Positions 18,367 to 27,522 of a DNA stretch of 64,000 nucleotides are shown here, in pieces. The DNA lies in NCBI GenBank assembly GCA_028278225.1, contig JANQEU010000061.1, positions 124,001 to 188,000 of the forward strand. Direction: 5' to 3'. The position numbers were made by a program, and so were the translations under genes. How positions within the stretch are numbered: position 1 is the first letter of the stretch; every line of letters starts with the position of its first letter. Under the pieces are notes generated by a model. The model did no database searches. It was not told the origin of the DNA and saw only the letters and a program-made list of their open reading frames with translations. The DNA comes from Cyclobacteriaceae bacterium. Lineage in GTDB: Bacteria > Bacteroidota > Bacteroidia > Cytophagales > Cyclobacteriaceae.

Positions 18367-19551
18367 TTAATTAGCAACTGAATTCACGGTAAACCAGAAT
18401 TGGCTACCCTTGCCAACATCGCTTTCAACGCCTATCTCACCTCCATTTTTCTCCACAAATTCCTTACACAGGAGTAATCCCAACCCTGTCCCGGTTTCAC
18501 CGTTGCTCCCGTCGGTGCTGATTTTGTCCGATTCAAACATTGTCGTCAATCGCTCAGGTGGTATCCCCTGACCCGTATCCTCAACTGTCACCCTAACCTG
18601 ACCATGCTCAGATGCAGCGTTCAGTATAATTCTATCGCCCGAATCACAGAACTTGACAGCATTGGACACCAAATTTCTGATAACCAGCTTGGTACTTTCT
18701 TTATCCACCAGCACGGATAGATCTGCAGGAATATTATCTGTTATTTCAATGCTTTTTTTCCTGGCATTTAGTGCCAACAGACTAATGGTATTTTGGGTTA
18801 TCTCCGAAAGATTGACCGGTTCGATATTTAGCTTAACGCCGTGAAGCTGATTTTTTGCCCAAAAAAGGATGTTTTCCAGGAATGAATTCACCTCCTGCAT
18901 CCTGGTTCTACTATGTTTCGCAAACGCAATAAACTCCTCAGCAGGTATGCGCCCCGAGGCCGCCAGATCCACCATACCCTGGATTGAATTAAGGGGACTT
19001 CTGACATCATGAGAAACAATCAACAAAATCCTGTCTTTAAAATGGTTCAGTGATTCCAACTCTTCCTTTTGTGCTCTCAACCGATCGTTCTTTTCTTTAA
19101 TTTCTTTTTTTGCGGACTCTATCGTTACCGTTCGTTTTATGACCGCTTTTTGCAATTGCCGCTGATAGAGGAACACTCCGGCAAAAGCCAAAGCTAAGGT
19201 CCCTCCGGCTACCAGCACCCGGATAATCCCTTTTATCCATCCCTTATCACTGATTTGATCAGAATCAGAGAAGGTTTCTTCATAAAATTGTTTTTCATCT
19301 GCCCTGGTTTGTTCGCCATTGGATCCATTACCAAATTTATCTCTCCGGTTATTGACTGCAATTCCACCCTCAGTATCACCAAGGGTTACTTCTGTAGCCA
19401 TGTTACCTTTCCACCAAACTTCCAATGAAGCTGATCCCTCGCTGGAACTTTGAGGCAGGCCGGCAAGCGGAAGGTACATGGAGAAAAAGAAAAAAATATA
19501 ACGTGCAAACAATTGCATCGGGTAATCCAGTTTTAATTTCCTACTATTCAT
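18367..19551 (-). CDS. Sensor histidine kinase with short periplasmic region
   Basis: This 394-residue kinase has a signal/first helix (about 10-33), a short extracytoplasmic segment of about 75 residues, a second helix (about 110-128), a coiled coil and the kinase core. The H-box is LIVSHDVRSPLNSIQG, the N-box KLVIRNLVSNAVKF, G1 VEDTGQGIPP and G2 GETGTGLGLLLCKEF. All catalytic motifs are intact. The sensor part looks truncated compared with the TPR- or Y_Y_Y-type sensors usual in the phylum. It lacks a receiver, so the likely partner is the AraC-type regulator encoded 560 bases upstream. The small ORF copy 2 and operator copy 2 lie in between. Confidence 0.87.
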   Translation of the reverse strand: MNSRKLKLDYPMQLFARYIFFFFSMYLPLAGLPQSSSEGSASLEVWWKGNMATEVTLGDTEGGIAVNNRRDKFGNGSNGEQTRADEKQFYEETFSDSDQISDKGWIKGIIRVLVAGGTLALAFAGVFLYQRQLQKAVIKRTVTIESAKKEIKEKNDRLRAQKEELESLNHFKDRILLIVSHDVRSPLNSIQGMVDLAASGRIPAEEFIAFAKHSRTRMQEVNSFLENILFWAKNQLHGVKLNIEPVNLSEITQNTISLLALNARKKSIEITDNIPADLSVLVDKESTKLVIRNLVSNAVKFCDSGDRIILNAASEHGQVRVTVEDTGQGIPPERLTTMFESDKISTDGSNGETGTGLGLLLCKEFVEKNGGEIGVESDVGKGSQFWFTVNSVAN

Positions 19552-19648
19552 TTAATGTGTTTAGGTTCTTGATTGATAATCAAACTGGAGGCAAGTACAA
19601 ACTAACATTGGACGATTTGGCTTCCAACTCAGGTGGTCGAGATATAGC

Positions 19649-19786
19649 TTACAAAAAGATATGGTTCGATAAAAAACTACTGTCCGGATCTTCAACTATG
19701 TAGTTTTCAGACTCCCGGTTATAGGTGCCACTCCATTCACAGTCTTCAGAAGGAAGATTGAGTGGTTTTTTTATGAATCTTTTCAT
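19649..19786 (-). pseudogene. Small conserved ORF, copy 2 (frameshifted)
   Basis: The 45 residues start MKRFIKKPLNLPSEDCEW and include TYNRESENYIVEDPD, clearly related to 17879-18076. After the shared VED the frame reads SSFLSNHIFL and stops. The similarity to copy 1 seems to continue in another frame (F..., Y-I/L), which suggests a frameshift. It lies 98 bases upstream of the histidine kinase start and downstream of operator copy 2, so it may now act only as a leader of the kinase transcript. Confidence 0.5.
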
Positions 19787-19879
19787 GGCTATTGGTTCTT
19801 TAGCTACTGGTTCTTTAATCTATAGTACTGATTTAAGGCGTTGATTAAGGCAAAGAAATATCCCGGCTAAAACATAGTT

Positions 19880-19929
19880 CGGTCGTACAACCCAAGTAAA
19901 CGGCCCAGGAAATGGTATAAATCGGACAA
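19880..19929 (-). promoter_or_regulatory. Three-half-site operator, copy 2
   Basis: Half-sites CGGTCGT (19880), CGGCCC (19901) and CGGACAA (19923) have the same 21- and 22-bp spacing as copy 1. The surrounding ~55 bases are nearly identical between copies, while the DNA between operator and small ORF has diverged. This points to selection on the operator. It lies upstream of small ORF copy 2 and the kinase gene. Confidence 0.55.
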
Positions 19930-20113
19930 AAAGCACCATTGATTATTCGAATCATGGCCGTTTTGTTTAGTGATGCCGTTTTAAGCCGTTTTAAAGGTTA
20001 TTTCTCCCACTGGTCATAGACCTTGCTGCCAGAAAGCGGCGATTAAAAGGAAAACATCACCGGGAAGTCATTTGGATCTTTCGCAGAGTCGAAGTGTCAA
20101 CTCCTTACATTCC

Positions 20114-21310
20114 CTAGAGCAAATCCGAAGAAGGATTTTCTCCGAATCTTTTCTTATAAAGATCCGCAAAGTAACTGGTAGTTTCAAAGCCGAGCGCATA
20201 GGATATCTCCGAAACTGTTTCGTGTTCCCCGGACCTCAGCATTTGCCTGGCTTTTTTTAATTTGACTTCATTGTAATATCTGATCGGAGATAAACCCGTT
20301 ATCTGTTTCAATTTTCTGCGGAATTGCCTTTCACTTAATGCCATTTCGTCAGCCATGACCAACACATTGAAACTTTTGTCGCCTATTCGTTCGATCATCA
20401 TTGATTCCAGTTTTGCGAGCCACTTCAGATGTACCGGACGGACCCTGATATCATCCGGAACAGGCGCTTTTTTGTCATCAACATCTTCCCGGATCGGAAC
20501 ACCACGGTTTTCCGCAAAAGCCAGCAGGTTATCACAGTGAGCAATCAACACCTCCCTGGAAAAAGGTTTGATGATGTAATCTCCAACCCCGGCTGCCAAT
20601 GCTCTTGCTTTGTCATGCTCTTCCGCTCTGGCCGTAACCATGATGACCGGAATAGCCGCCAGCATATCACTGGTAGTTATTGCCTCCAGAAGTTCAAACC
20701 CATCCATCTCAGGCATCGTCACGTCCGAAACAACCAGATTAAACTGGCCGTCTTCTTTCAGCAATAGTTCGAGCGCTTCCTTTCCGTTTGTGGCGGTGGA
20801 GACATCATAAAACTCCCCAAGCAGCTCCGCTTCATATTCAAGCATTTCCGGATCATCCTCAACGACAAGGATCCGTTTTGCCGATTGAAGTGTGTCTGTC
20901 GTACGTAAGTCCCCAGCTATTAAACTTTGACCCGTGGTATCATGTTGATACTGTGATCCTGTTACCCTTTCAATGGAATCCGGATCGTCAGGCGGTATGT
21001 CCTTTTCAAAATTTAATATGGAATCGGCCAGTGAAGAAAGATACCCCATACTGGTCCTGATTCTGTTCAAAGCTCGGGTATTCTGGTCTTCCAATGGTAG
21101 ATTTTGTTCAAGTTTCTCGACCGAGCCAAGCATCAAACTTATCATTGTACGCAGCTCATAGGCAACTTTTTTATGGTTCTCCTCTAATTGTTCAATCTCC
21201 TTCGCCTTTTTTCTATTCAAATAGTATAGAAAGCAACTAATTGCTACAAAAGCCAGGCACAAAATGGAAATGGCATTAATCATAGCCGGGTTCGGAAATT
21301 CATTAAACAA
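20114..21310 (-). CDS. Membrane-anchored AraC-type response regulator with degenerate kinase dimerisation domain
   Basis: The 398 residues are, in order: a transmembrane helix (about 8-27), a helical segment that looks like a histidine-kinase dimerisation domain but has Tyr where His should be (KVAYELRTMISLMLGSVEKL), a receiver (about 150-265; acidic pair VVEDDPE, phospho-Asp in VVSDVTMPEMDG, IIKPFS Lys) and an AraC helix-turn-helix domain (about 300-395; LSERQFRRKLKQITGLSP, ISYALGFETTSYFADLYKKRFG). There is no ATPase domain. It looks like a hybrid two-component protein that has lost its sensor and catalytic parts. The adjacent kinase 18367-19551 could phosphorylate it. Confidence 0.85.
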   Translation of the reverse strand: MFNEFPNPAMINAISILCLAFVAISCFLYYLNRKKAKEIEQLEENHKKVAYELRTMISLMLGSVEKLEQNLPLEDQNTRALNRIRTSMGYLSSLADSILNFEKDIPPDDPDSIERVTGSQYQHDTTGQSLIAGDLRTTDTLQSAKRILVVEDDPEMLEYEAELLGEFYDVSTATNGKEALELLLKEDGQFNLVVSDVTMPEMDGFELLEAITTSDMLAAIPVIMVTARAEEHDKARALAAGVGDYIIKPFSREVLIAHCDNLLAFAENRGVPIREDVDDKKAPVPDDIRVRPVHLKWLAKLESMMIERIGDKSFNVLVMADEMALSERQFRRKLKQITGLSPIRYYNEVKLKKARQMLRSGEHETVSEISYALGFETTSYFADLYKKRFGENPSSDLL

Positions 21311-21370
21311 AAGAATAATAGCAAATAATAATTACATTTTCGTGACTTCTTTATCTACACCCACAACAAA

Positions 21371-21517
21371 ATGGAAAAACAATATTTTGATATTGACAGC
21401 AGCATTGACCGGATCGACCCGGCGCCAATATGCGGCAACTGCAGGGACCGGAGGATCCGGGGCAGTGTATTGACAGCCTTTAAAATGCCGGTAGCTTCCT
21501 TTATGCCCTGCTGTTAG
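21371..21517 (+). CDS. Possible small Cys-containing peptide (48 aa)
   Basis: An ATG-started frame encodes MEKQYFDIDSSIDRIDPAPI, then a CGNC motif, a basic stretch and a CC end. It lies in the 463-base gap between the AraC-type regulator (divergent) and the damaged hybrid kinase. There is no family match that I know of and the frame could be chance. It is listed because the region has other small ORFs tied to signalling genes. The rest of this gap shows nothing I can support. Confidence 0.25.
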   Translation: MEKQYFDIDSSIDRIDPAPICGNCRDRRIRGSVLTAFKMPVASFMPCC

Positions 21518-21772
21518 AGTGGACCAGCCGAAACAGTGGTAAAATCAGCATTCCATACCCGAACCACTGCAGATAATCGAAAATATTTATGATCAGATCC
21601 GGAAAAACCCAATTAGTCTACACTTTGTCTATGCCCATGCGCTTGTTACAATAGAAGCTAATTGGAACTTTGTAGTGCTGAATGTTCTGAGTTTGGTTTG
21701 GAAGCGTTGTTTCATAAAGTGGTTGCTATGATTGTTATGGACATCCGCTAAATAGAGATTAAGATCCATTCG

Positions 21773-23674
21773 ATGAGAAAACTATCAATCCATATACTTC
21801 TATTTTTTTTCACATATTTTCATTCCGGTCACACCCAGGGACAATTTACACTTCACAATATGGGTGAGATCTACCTCAGCTGGCCAGGTTACAGCCTGAA
21901 CATGGAATTCTATTTAAATGCCATTGAAATATTCGAGGAAAAATGGGAATTGGCAAATACTCTCAACAGTATGGCTACAGGTGTGATCGCCGAACTTCAG
22001 CAGCAGTACAAAAGCAAAGAACAACAGCCACAGGTCCGGGTACCGGAGCAGGGCGGTCAAATCCGGCAGTTCTGGTTGTTCGGACCTATTGCAGGGATGA
22101 TTCTATTTGCTATCATTGCCATCCTGGTCTATTATCTCCTGAGCCAGAGAGTGAAAACAAAGGCCAGACTGCTCGAGCAGGAACAGGAGCTTGAGCAAAT
22201 GAAAAGTGACTTTTTTCTCAACATTGCCCATGAGCTCCGCACACCACTGACGTTGATCAGGGGGCCGTTAAACGAATTATCGACAGACAGCAACTTATCT
22301 GAAAGTCAGCGACGAGCGTTTGACCGGATCAGAAAGAACAGTGAGAAGCTCGTAACGATGGCTGAAGAAATACTTCAGGTATCCAAAATGGACTCAAGCA
22401 AGATGGAGGTTCACCTCATTGCTATCCCATTCAAAAGGAGTGTTAAAAGGATCTTTAGCAGCTTTGAGATCGAGGCTGAGATGAAGGGGATCAATTATAA
22501 ACTGGATCAGCAGGTGGACCCGGATTTCAATTTCCTGATCGACAAGGCCAAGTTTGAGAAGATACTGGATGTCCTGATCAGCAATGCACTGAAATACAGC
22601 CGTGAAGGTGATACGGTCAGTCTGACCTGCCGGGAAGACAATGGCCTGATAAAGTTCAAGGTACAAGATACGGGTATGGGGATTGATAAGAAGGATCAGC
22701 CCCATATTTTTAAGCGATATTACCAGTCAAAAAACAGGAAGAATCCGAAAATGGGAGGAGTTGGTATCGGACTTTCGCTGGCCCATGAAATGGTCAGGGT
22801 CTTAGGAGGGGATATTACGGTTGACAGCCGTTTAGGAGATGGCACTTCCTTCACAGTGACCCTGTACAAGACCATAACAACGGGTATTCCCGGGCAGGAA
22901 AAAACACAGGTCAAACCGAAGAAACAAACAACCAGACAGTTTGTGGCAGTAGCAGGCAAACCGACGGTGCTGGTGGTGGAGGACCAGCCCGACATGGCGG
23001 AATATATCGCCGAGATTTTAAGCAAACATTATACCGTATGAACAGCATCAAATGGGAAGCAAGGACTGGAAGTGTTACGGGCACACCCTTCCAGGGTAGA
23101 CCTGGTTGTCTCCGATGTGATGATGCCGGAAATGGATGGATTTGAGTTGCTGGAGCAGATCCATTCGGACGAAATCATGTCGGATGTACCTATAATTCTG
23201 CTGACCTCCTTGTCCGAAGATCTTCACCGTTTGAAAGCCTTGCGCATCGGAGTGAATGACTACCTGGGCAAACCTTTTGTCGGATCCCGGTTATTACGCC
23301 ATTGTGATCGTGTCCTGGGGAGAGCTAAAGCGCGCCAGGGTAGCGCAAGCGGAATTGAGGGGGAAGTATTGCATCATCTTGCCGAGGTGATGAACAACGA
23401 CCTTTTTCAGGCGCAACCGGATATCAGCAGCATTACGGATGTTCTTCAAAAGTCTATAGAAGAGTTGGAAGAGATTGTCAAGCGGACCACAGGATTTACA
23501 ATGGAGGAATATTACCGGGAGTTGAAGCTGCAGTATGCCAGGATACAAATAGAGACCCAAAACTATACATGCATCGAAGCACTGGCTACACAACTGGGCT
23601 ATACCGATACTGATCCGTTCATTAAAGATTTCGAAGATAGATACGGTATTGTACCCAGGGATCTGGAGGTGTGA
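21773..23674 (+). pseudogene. Hybrid histidine kinase / receiver / AraC regulator interrupted by an in-frame TGA
   Basis: A single frame runs through 633 sense codons with one TGA at 23039-23041. The first part has a signal peptide, one leftover TPR-like helix pair (FYLNAIEIFEEKWELANTLN), a membrane helix (about 103-124), the kinase core (H-box NIAHELRTPLTLIRG, N-box KILDVLISNALKYS, G1 VQDTGMGIDKKD, G2 GGVGIGLSLAHEMVR) and the start of a receiver (VVEDQPDMAEY). After the TGA the receiver continues (TASNGKQGLEVL, VVSDVMMPEMDG, GKPF) into a degenerate AraC-like domain. The related receiver at 20114-21310 has a sense codon at that place. The TGA probably arose from CGA. The truncated kinase may still be active. 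Confidence 0.8.
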
Positions 23675-23903
23675 ACCTGGCAATGCATAGCCATGGGGTA
23701 AAGTAGTAGCATATGTAAGAGTGAGTCCTTTCGATGGGTATTTTTCTATAGCCCAATTGCATGGTTCGATGTATTTTGGGGATCGACTGGTAAAAGTAAA
23801 CCCTGGCGCGTGCACCAGGGTTCATCAACCAGCCATAGATCAGGTTCTCTGATCATTTCAAAAGAATTATTGACCAAAGCTAGGCAACCCGGATACCATT
23901 ATA

Positions 23904-23931
23904 CGGACAAAATGTTTTAGAAAACGGACAA
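23904..23931 (+). promoter_or_regulatory. Pair of CGGACAA half-sites, 21 bp apart
   Basis: CGGACAA occurs at 23904-23910 and again at 23925-23931, exactly 21 bp apart. It is the same heptamer as the distal half-site of the operators at 18177 and 19923. It lies in the 341-base gap between the damaged hybrid kinase and comM, 85 bases before the comM start. It may be a site for the same AraC-type regulator. The rest of the gap is featureless. Confidence 0.4.
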
Positions 23932-24015
23932 TTTCAATAACTAAAATTTTCCTTGCTCCATTATTTAAAATAATTTCTATATTCAGCCCTCGAATCAGGA
24001 ACAACAGATCAGTAG

Positions 24016-25554
24016 ATGCTCGCTAAAACTTTTGGAAGTGCCGTCTATGGCGTAGATGCGTACACCATTACCGTGGAGGTTGATATCGGACAGGGGACGA
24101 AATTTTTCATGGTAGGGCTACCGGATTCAGCGGTAAAAGAAAGTCAGCAGCGCGTTGAATCCGCTATAAAAAATTACGGATATCGCATTCCACGCCAAAA
24201 AAGGGTGATCAACCTGGCTCCCGCCGATATCAAAAAAGAGGGTTCTGCCTATGATCTTCCCATTGCCATTGGTATGCTCAAAGCGTCAGATCAAATTGTC
24301 ACAGAAACGCTTAAGGATTACATTTTAATGGGAGAACTATCCCTTGATGGGATTCTGAGACCTATTAAAGGAGCTTTGCCCATCGCTATTGAGGCCAGAA
24401 AAAAGGGATTCAAAGGATTCATACTTCCCAAAGAAAATGCAACGGAAGCGGCAATCGTTGATAATCTGGAAGTGATTGGCGTAGGCAACCTTGAGCAAGC
24501 TATTGGCCACCTTGATGGCAGCAATCCCATTAAGCCTGTTTCCTATGATACCAGGGACGTCTTCAGCTATTACCGGGATCAATACGCCGTTGATTTCAAA
24601 GATGTCCAGGGGCAGGAGAATATAAAGCGGGCCATGGAAATCGCAGCAGCAGGGGGCCATAACGTGATCATGATCGGTCCTCCCGGAGCAGGCAAGACGA
24701 TGCTGGCAAAAAGATTACCATCGATCCTGCCTCCGTTATCACTTCATGAAGCACTTGAGACAACCAAGATCCATTCAGTCGCCGGTCAGCTTGGGTCCAA
24801 TGCCAACCTCATTGCTTCCAGGCCCTTCCGTTCCCCCCATCATACCATTAGTGATGTGGCCCTGGTCGGAGGCGGAGGTATACCACAACCCGGGGAGATA
24901 TCACTGGCTAATAATGGCGTGCTGTTTCTGGATGAGCTACCGGAATTTAAACGAACGGTCCTGGAGGTGATGCGGCAGCCACTGGAAGAAAGAAAAGTCA
25001 CCATATCGAGGGCAAAGGTATCGCTGGACTATCCGGCCAACTTTATGCTGATCGCCAGTATGAATCCCTGTCCGTGCGGCTTCTACAATCATCCCGAAAA
25101 GGAGTGTGTCTGCCCTCCCGGCAGTGTCCAGCGATATCTCAACAAGGTGAGTGGCCCATTGCTGGATCGTATAGATCTGCATGTGGAGGTAACACCGGTT
25201 TCATTTGATCAGATGACCGCTGACCGAAAAGCCGAGACCAGTGAAGAGATCCGGGAACGGGTGATAACTGCCCGCGAGGTCCAGGGACGCAGGTTTGAGA
25301 AAGTGCCTGGGGTTTACAACAATGCCATGATGGCTTCCCAGATGGTGAAAGAAGTCTGCAGGATCAATGAAGCCGGGAAAACACTGCTTAAAACAGCAAT
25401 GGAAAAACTGGGCTTATCTGCGAGGGCTTATGACCGGATCCTGCGCGTTTCAAGAACGATTGCCGATCTGGCCGAGTCTGATGATATCAAGATCGAACAT
25501 CTAGCCGAAGCTATCCAGTACAGGAGCCTGGATAGAGAAGGATGGGCGGGGTGA
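24016..25554 (+). CDS. comM: YifB/ComM-family magnesium-chelatase-like AAA+ ATPase
   Basis: This 512-residue protein has the family layout: an N-terminal Lon-like/ChlI domain (about 1-170, FGSAVYGVDAYTITVEVDIG at the start), an AAA+ module with Walker A GPPGAGKT (about 218), Walker B VLFLDELPEF, the zinc-ligand cysteines CPCGFYNHPEKECVCPPG, and a C-terminal Mg-chelatase domain ending in the usual Arg-rich helix bundle. In other bacteria ComM is a helicase that helps integrate DNA during natural transformation. The start ATG is the only suitable one. Confidence 0.93.
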   Translation: MLAKTFGSAVYGVDAYTITVEVDIGQGTKFFMVGLPDSAVKESQQRVESAIKNYGYRIPRQKRVINLAPADIKKEGSAYDLPIAIGMLKASDQIVTETLKDYILMGELSLDGILRPIKGALPIAIEARKKGFKGFILPKENATEAAIVDNLEVIGVGNLEQAIGHLDGSNPIKPVSYDTRDVFSYYRDQYAVDFKDVQGQENIKRAMEIAAAGGHNVIMIGPPGAGKTMLAKRLPSILPPLSLHEALETTKIHSVAGQLGSNANLIASRPFRSPHHTISDVALVGGGGIPQPGEISLANNGVLFLDELPEFKRTVLEVMRQPLEERKVTISRAKVSLDYPANFMLIASMNPCPCGFYNHPEKECVCPPGSVQRYLNKVSGPLLDRIDLHVEVTPVSFDQMTADRKAETSEEIRERVITAREVQGRRFEKVPGVYNNAMMASQMVKEVCRINEAGKTLLKTAMEKLGLSARAYDRILRVSRTIADLAESDDIKIEHLAEAIQYRSLDREGWAG

Positions 25555-25691
25555 TTTTTGCCGCAAGTTGCAAACTTTGGCAGATGGGTGCTTTTGACAC
25601 CTAAATGTGCCCACGAAGTTTGTCCCTAAAATCTTTTACCTTTTTTCAACCCGACAAATCTTCATGAATTTACCTGTTAAGATTTGAGTAA

Positions 25692-26390
25692 CTAAAACCG
25701 ATACGTACTCCCTATCACAAAATAGTATAGGGGGATGAACATGTACTTTTTGAATTTTAAAGTATTTGAGTTACCAATACGAACACTTCCATCCAAACGC
25801 TTAAACCTTCTGCTTACTACCACATTATACCGGATATTGCCTCCGGTATTCTTGTACCATCCATCTTTTATGTCTTCATAGACAACCTCACGATAATAAC
25901 TGGTATGTTCGATTCTTGTGGCATTTTTCATATCGGCAGTTACCTCAAGCCCAAATCCCCACTTTGGCCCCCAGTAGCCCGAAAGCAAGCCAAACTCATT
26001 TCCAAAAGCTAAAATCCGTTGTGCTTTGGTCCCGGTCCCGGCTAAGGTTGGAGAATATGTCACTGCAAAATCAAAGTATTTTGTTCTATATACACTTAGT
26101 TGTGACTTGATGATCTTGATCCGATAATCCTTCAAGTCAGGGGTGATCAGTGGAAATGCCAGATCCGTTCCAATAGTCAGGGGTCTGTTCAGGAAGGTAA
26201 ATCCTCTCTTATAGGCCACTCCGACAGTACTAAACGAATAATCCATTCCAAAATACACATCTATTGATTGTTCTTTTTCTGTTAGCTGACCTACCATTGA
26301 TTGATCCTGGGCCATTATATTAACTGAACTGAAGAAGAACAGTAATGTGAATGAATGACGGATCACAGATAACTTATTATAGTACTTCAT
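25692..26390 (-). CDS. Secreted or outer-membrane protein of unknown function
   Basis: The 232 residues have a signal peptide (ending about NIMAQDQ) and then alternating aromatic strands such as DVYFGMDYSFSTVGVAYKRG, with a final YFVIGSTYRF. This is the pattern of a small outer-membrane barrel, with the terminal aromatic residue expected for one. No named family is recognised. Its start overlaps the end of the hydrolase gene by 14 bases, so it is translated from the same message. Confidence 0.65.
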   Translation of the reverse strand: MKYYNKLSVIRHSFTLLFFFSSVNIMAQDQSMVGQLTEKEQSIDVYFGMDYSFSTVGVAYKRGFTFLNRPLTIGTDLAFPLITPDLKDYRIKIIKSQLSVYRTKYFDFAVTYSPTLAGTGTKAQRILAFGNEFGLLSGYWGPKWGFGLEVTADMKNATRIEHTSYYREVVYEDIKDGWYKNTGGNIRYNVVVSRRFKRLDGSVRIGNSNTLKFKKYMFIPLYYFVIGSTYRF

Positions 26391-27399
26391 CTAAATATTC
26401 TTTTATGTATTCAACATGCTTGTCTGCCCGTATCCACATCAAATCGTGCCCAACATCCTCAATTATCCTGATCTCATAGTTAGGATATCGGGCCATATTA
26501 TCTTCCTGAAATTCCACTGTCAGTATTTCATTTAATGAACCATTTATGCACAGTGCCTTTGTCGTGAAATTGGATAGGTTGTTGGTAAAATCGTAGTGGA
26601 ATTCCCCATTGTCATTTATGGCATTTCCCAGATCATTGAGGTTGGCAACAGCGCCATACCTCCAAAACTTGATGCTTTCCTTTTCATCGAGAACAAAATG
26701 ATATTCGTCTATCGGATTCATGGCTAAAATGATTGTCAGAAAATTATAATCTGCGCTTTCATGATCATTTGCCGATATAAACTGGCTGTTCCACATGGCA
26801 TCACTTACTCCCTCGTTGAATAGTTTGATATTGACATTTGGTATCGCATCCGCATCATCAGAGTGAAAGGGTCCCGGTTCACTTACAATGACAGCGGCTA
26901 CCTTTTCCGGATAGGTATTCACATAATACGTAGCATGAGCCCCACCCCAGGAATGACCCATTAGAATTACCTTATCATCCGGTGAAAAATGCTCAACTAT
27001 TGCATGGAGGTCCGCCAGGTAAACCTCAGGAAACAGTTCTTTGACATCATGATCAAAGGCATCCTCAAGCAAACCATGTCTTCGGGAAAGGCCTGCACCG
27101 CGCTGATCATAAAACACACAATAATATTCATCCACGAGGCTGTAGTCATTATATCGATCCTTCAATCGCAGCAGACTTCGATGGTCACCTCCGGGCCCGC
27201 CATGAAGAAAGATTAAAACCGGATTTTCAGAATTCCCGAATGTCTGCAAATGAAGATTAGTACCATTTACTTCCAGGGAAGGAAGTGAAGGATCTTCATC
27301 TACTGTCCTGGGGACCAGGTTTCCGGGCTCTGCCGGATCCATTAGCGAACATGAAACCAGGCACATAATAATTCCTATTAATGCTGACTTACGGATCAT
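26377..27399 (-). CDS. Alpha/beta-hydrolase lipoprotein, proline-iminopeptidase-like
   Basis: About 340 residues from ATG 27399, chosen because it gives a lipoprotein signal with lipobox CLVSC; an earlier start would bury it. The hydrolase core shows the oxyanion motif FLHGGPGGDH, the nucleophile elbow LMGHSWGGAHA and a C-terminal catalytic His in DVGHDLMW. HGGPGG with GHSWGG is typical of the prolyl-aminopeptidase branch. It would sit on the periplasmic side of the membrane. The downstream barrel-like protein is coupled by overlap, and the AraC regulator gene lies just downstream on the same strand. Confidence 0.8.
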   Translation of the reverse strand: MIRKSALIGIIMCLVSCSLMDPAEPGNLVPRTVDEDPSLPSLEVNGTNLHLQTFGNSENPVLIFLHGGPGGDHRSLLRLKDRYNDYSLVDEYYCVFYDQRGAGLSRRHGLLEDAFDHDVKELFPEVYLADLHAIVEHFSPDDKVILMGHSWGGAHATYYVNTYPEKVAAVIVSEPGPFHSDDADAIPNVNIKLFNEGVSDAMWNSQFISANDHESADYNFLTIILAMNPIDEYHFVLDEKESIKFWRYGAVANLNDLGNAINDNGEFHYDFTNNLSNFTTKALCINGSLNEILTVEFQEDNMARYPNYEIRIIEDVGHDLMWIRADKHVEYIKEYLDEVL

Positions 27400-27522
27400 A
27401 AGAACTTCATTTAGATAATTAAACAACTTACCGTTTCAAAGTAGTATCGATCCGCTTCACTGAGGTCTTGAAACAGAAAAAAAAGAGAATTAAAGGTTTT
27501 TGGACTATTGGATTGCCGGCAG

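Noticed and set aside
23039-23041. TGA as a selenocysteine codon or programmed read-through
   Set aside because: The position is an ordinary receiver residue, not a redox site, and no selenocysteine-type hairpin is evident after it. A nonsense mutation is simpler.
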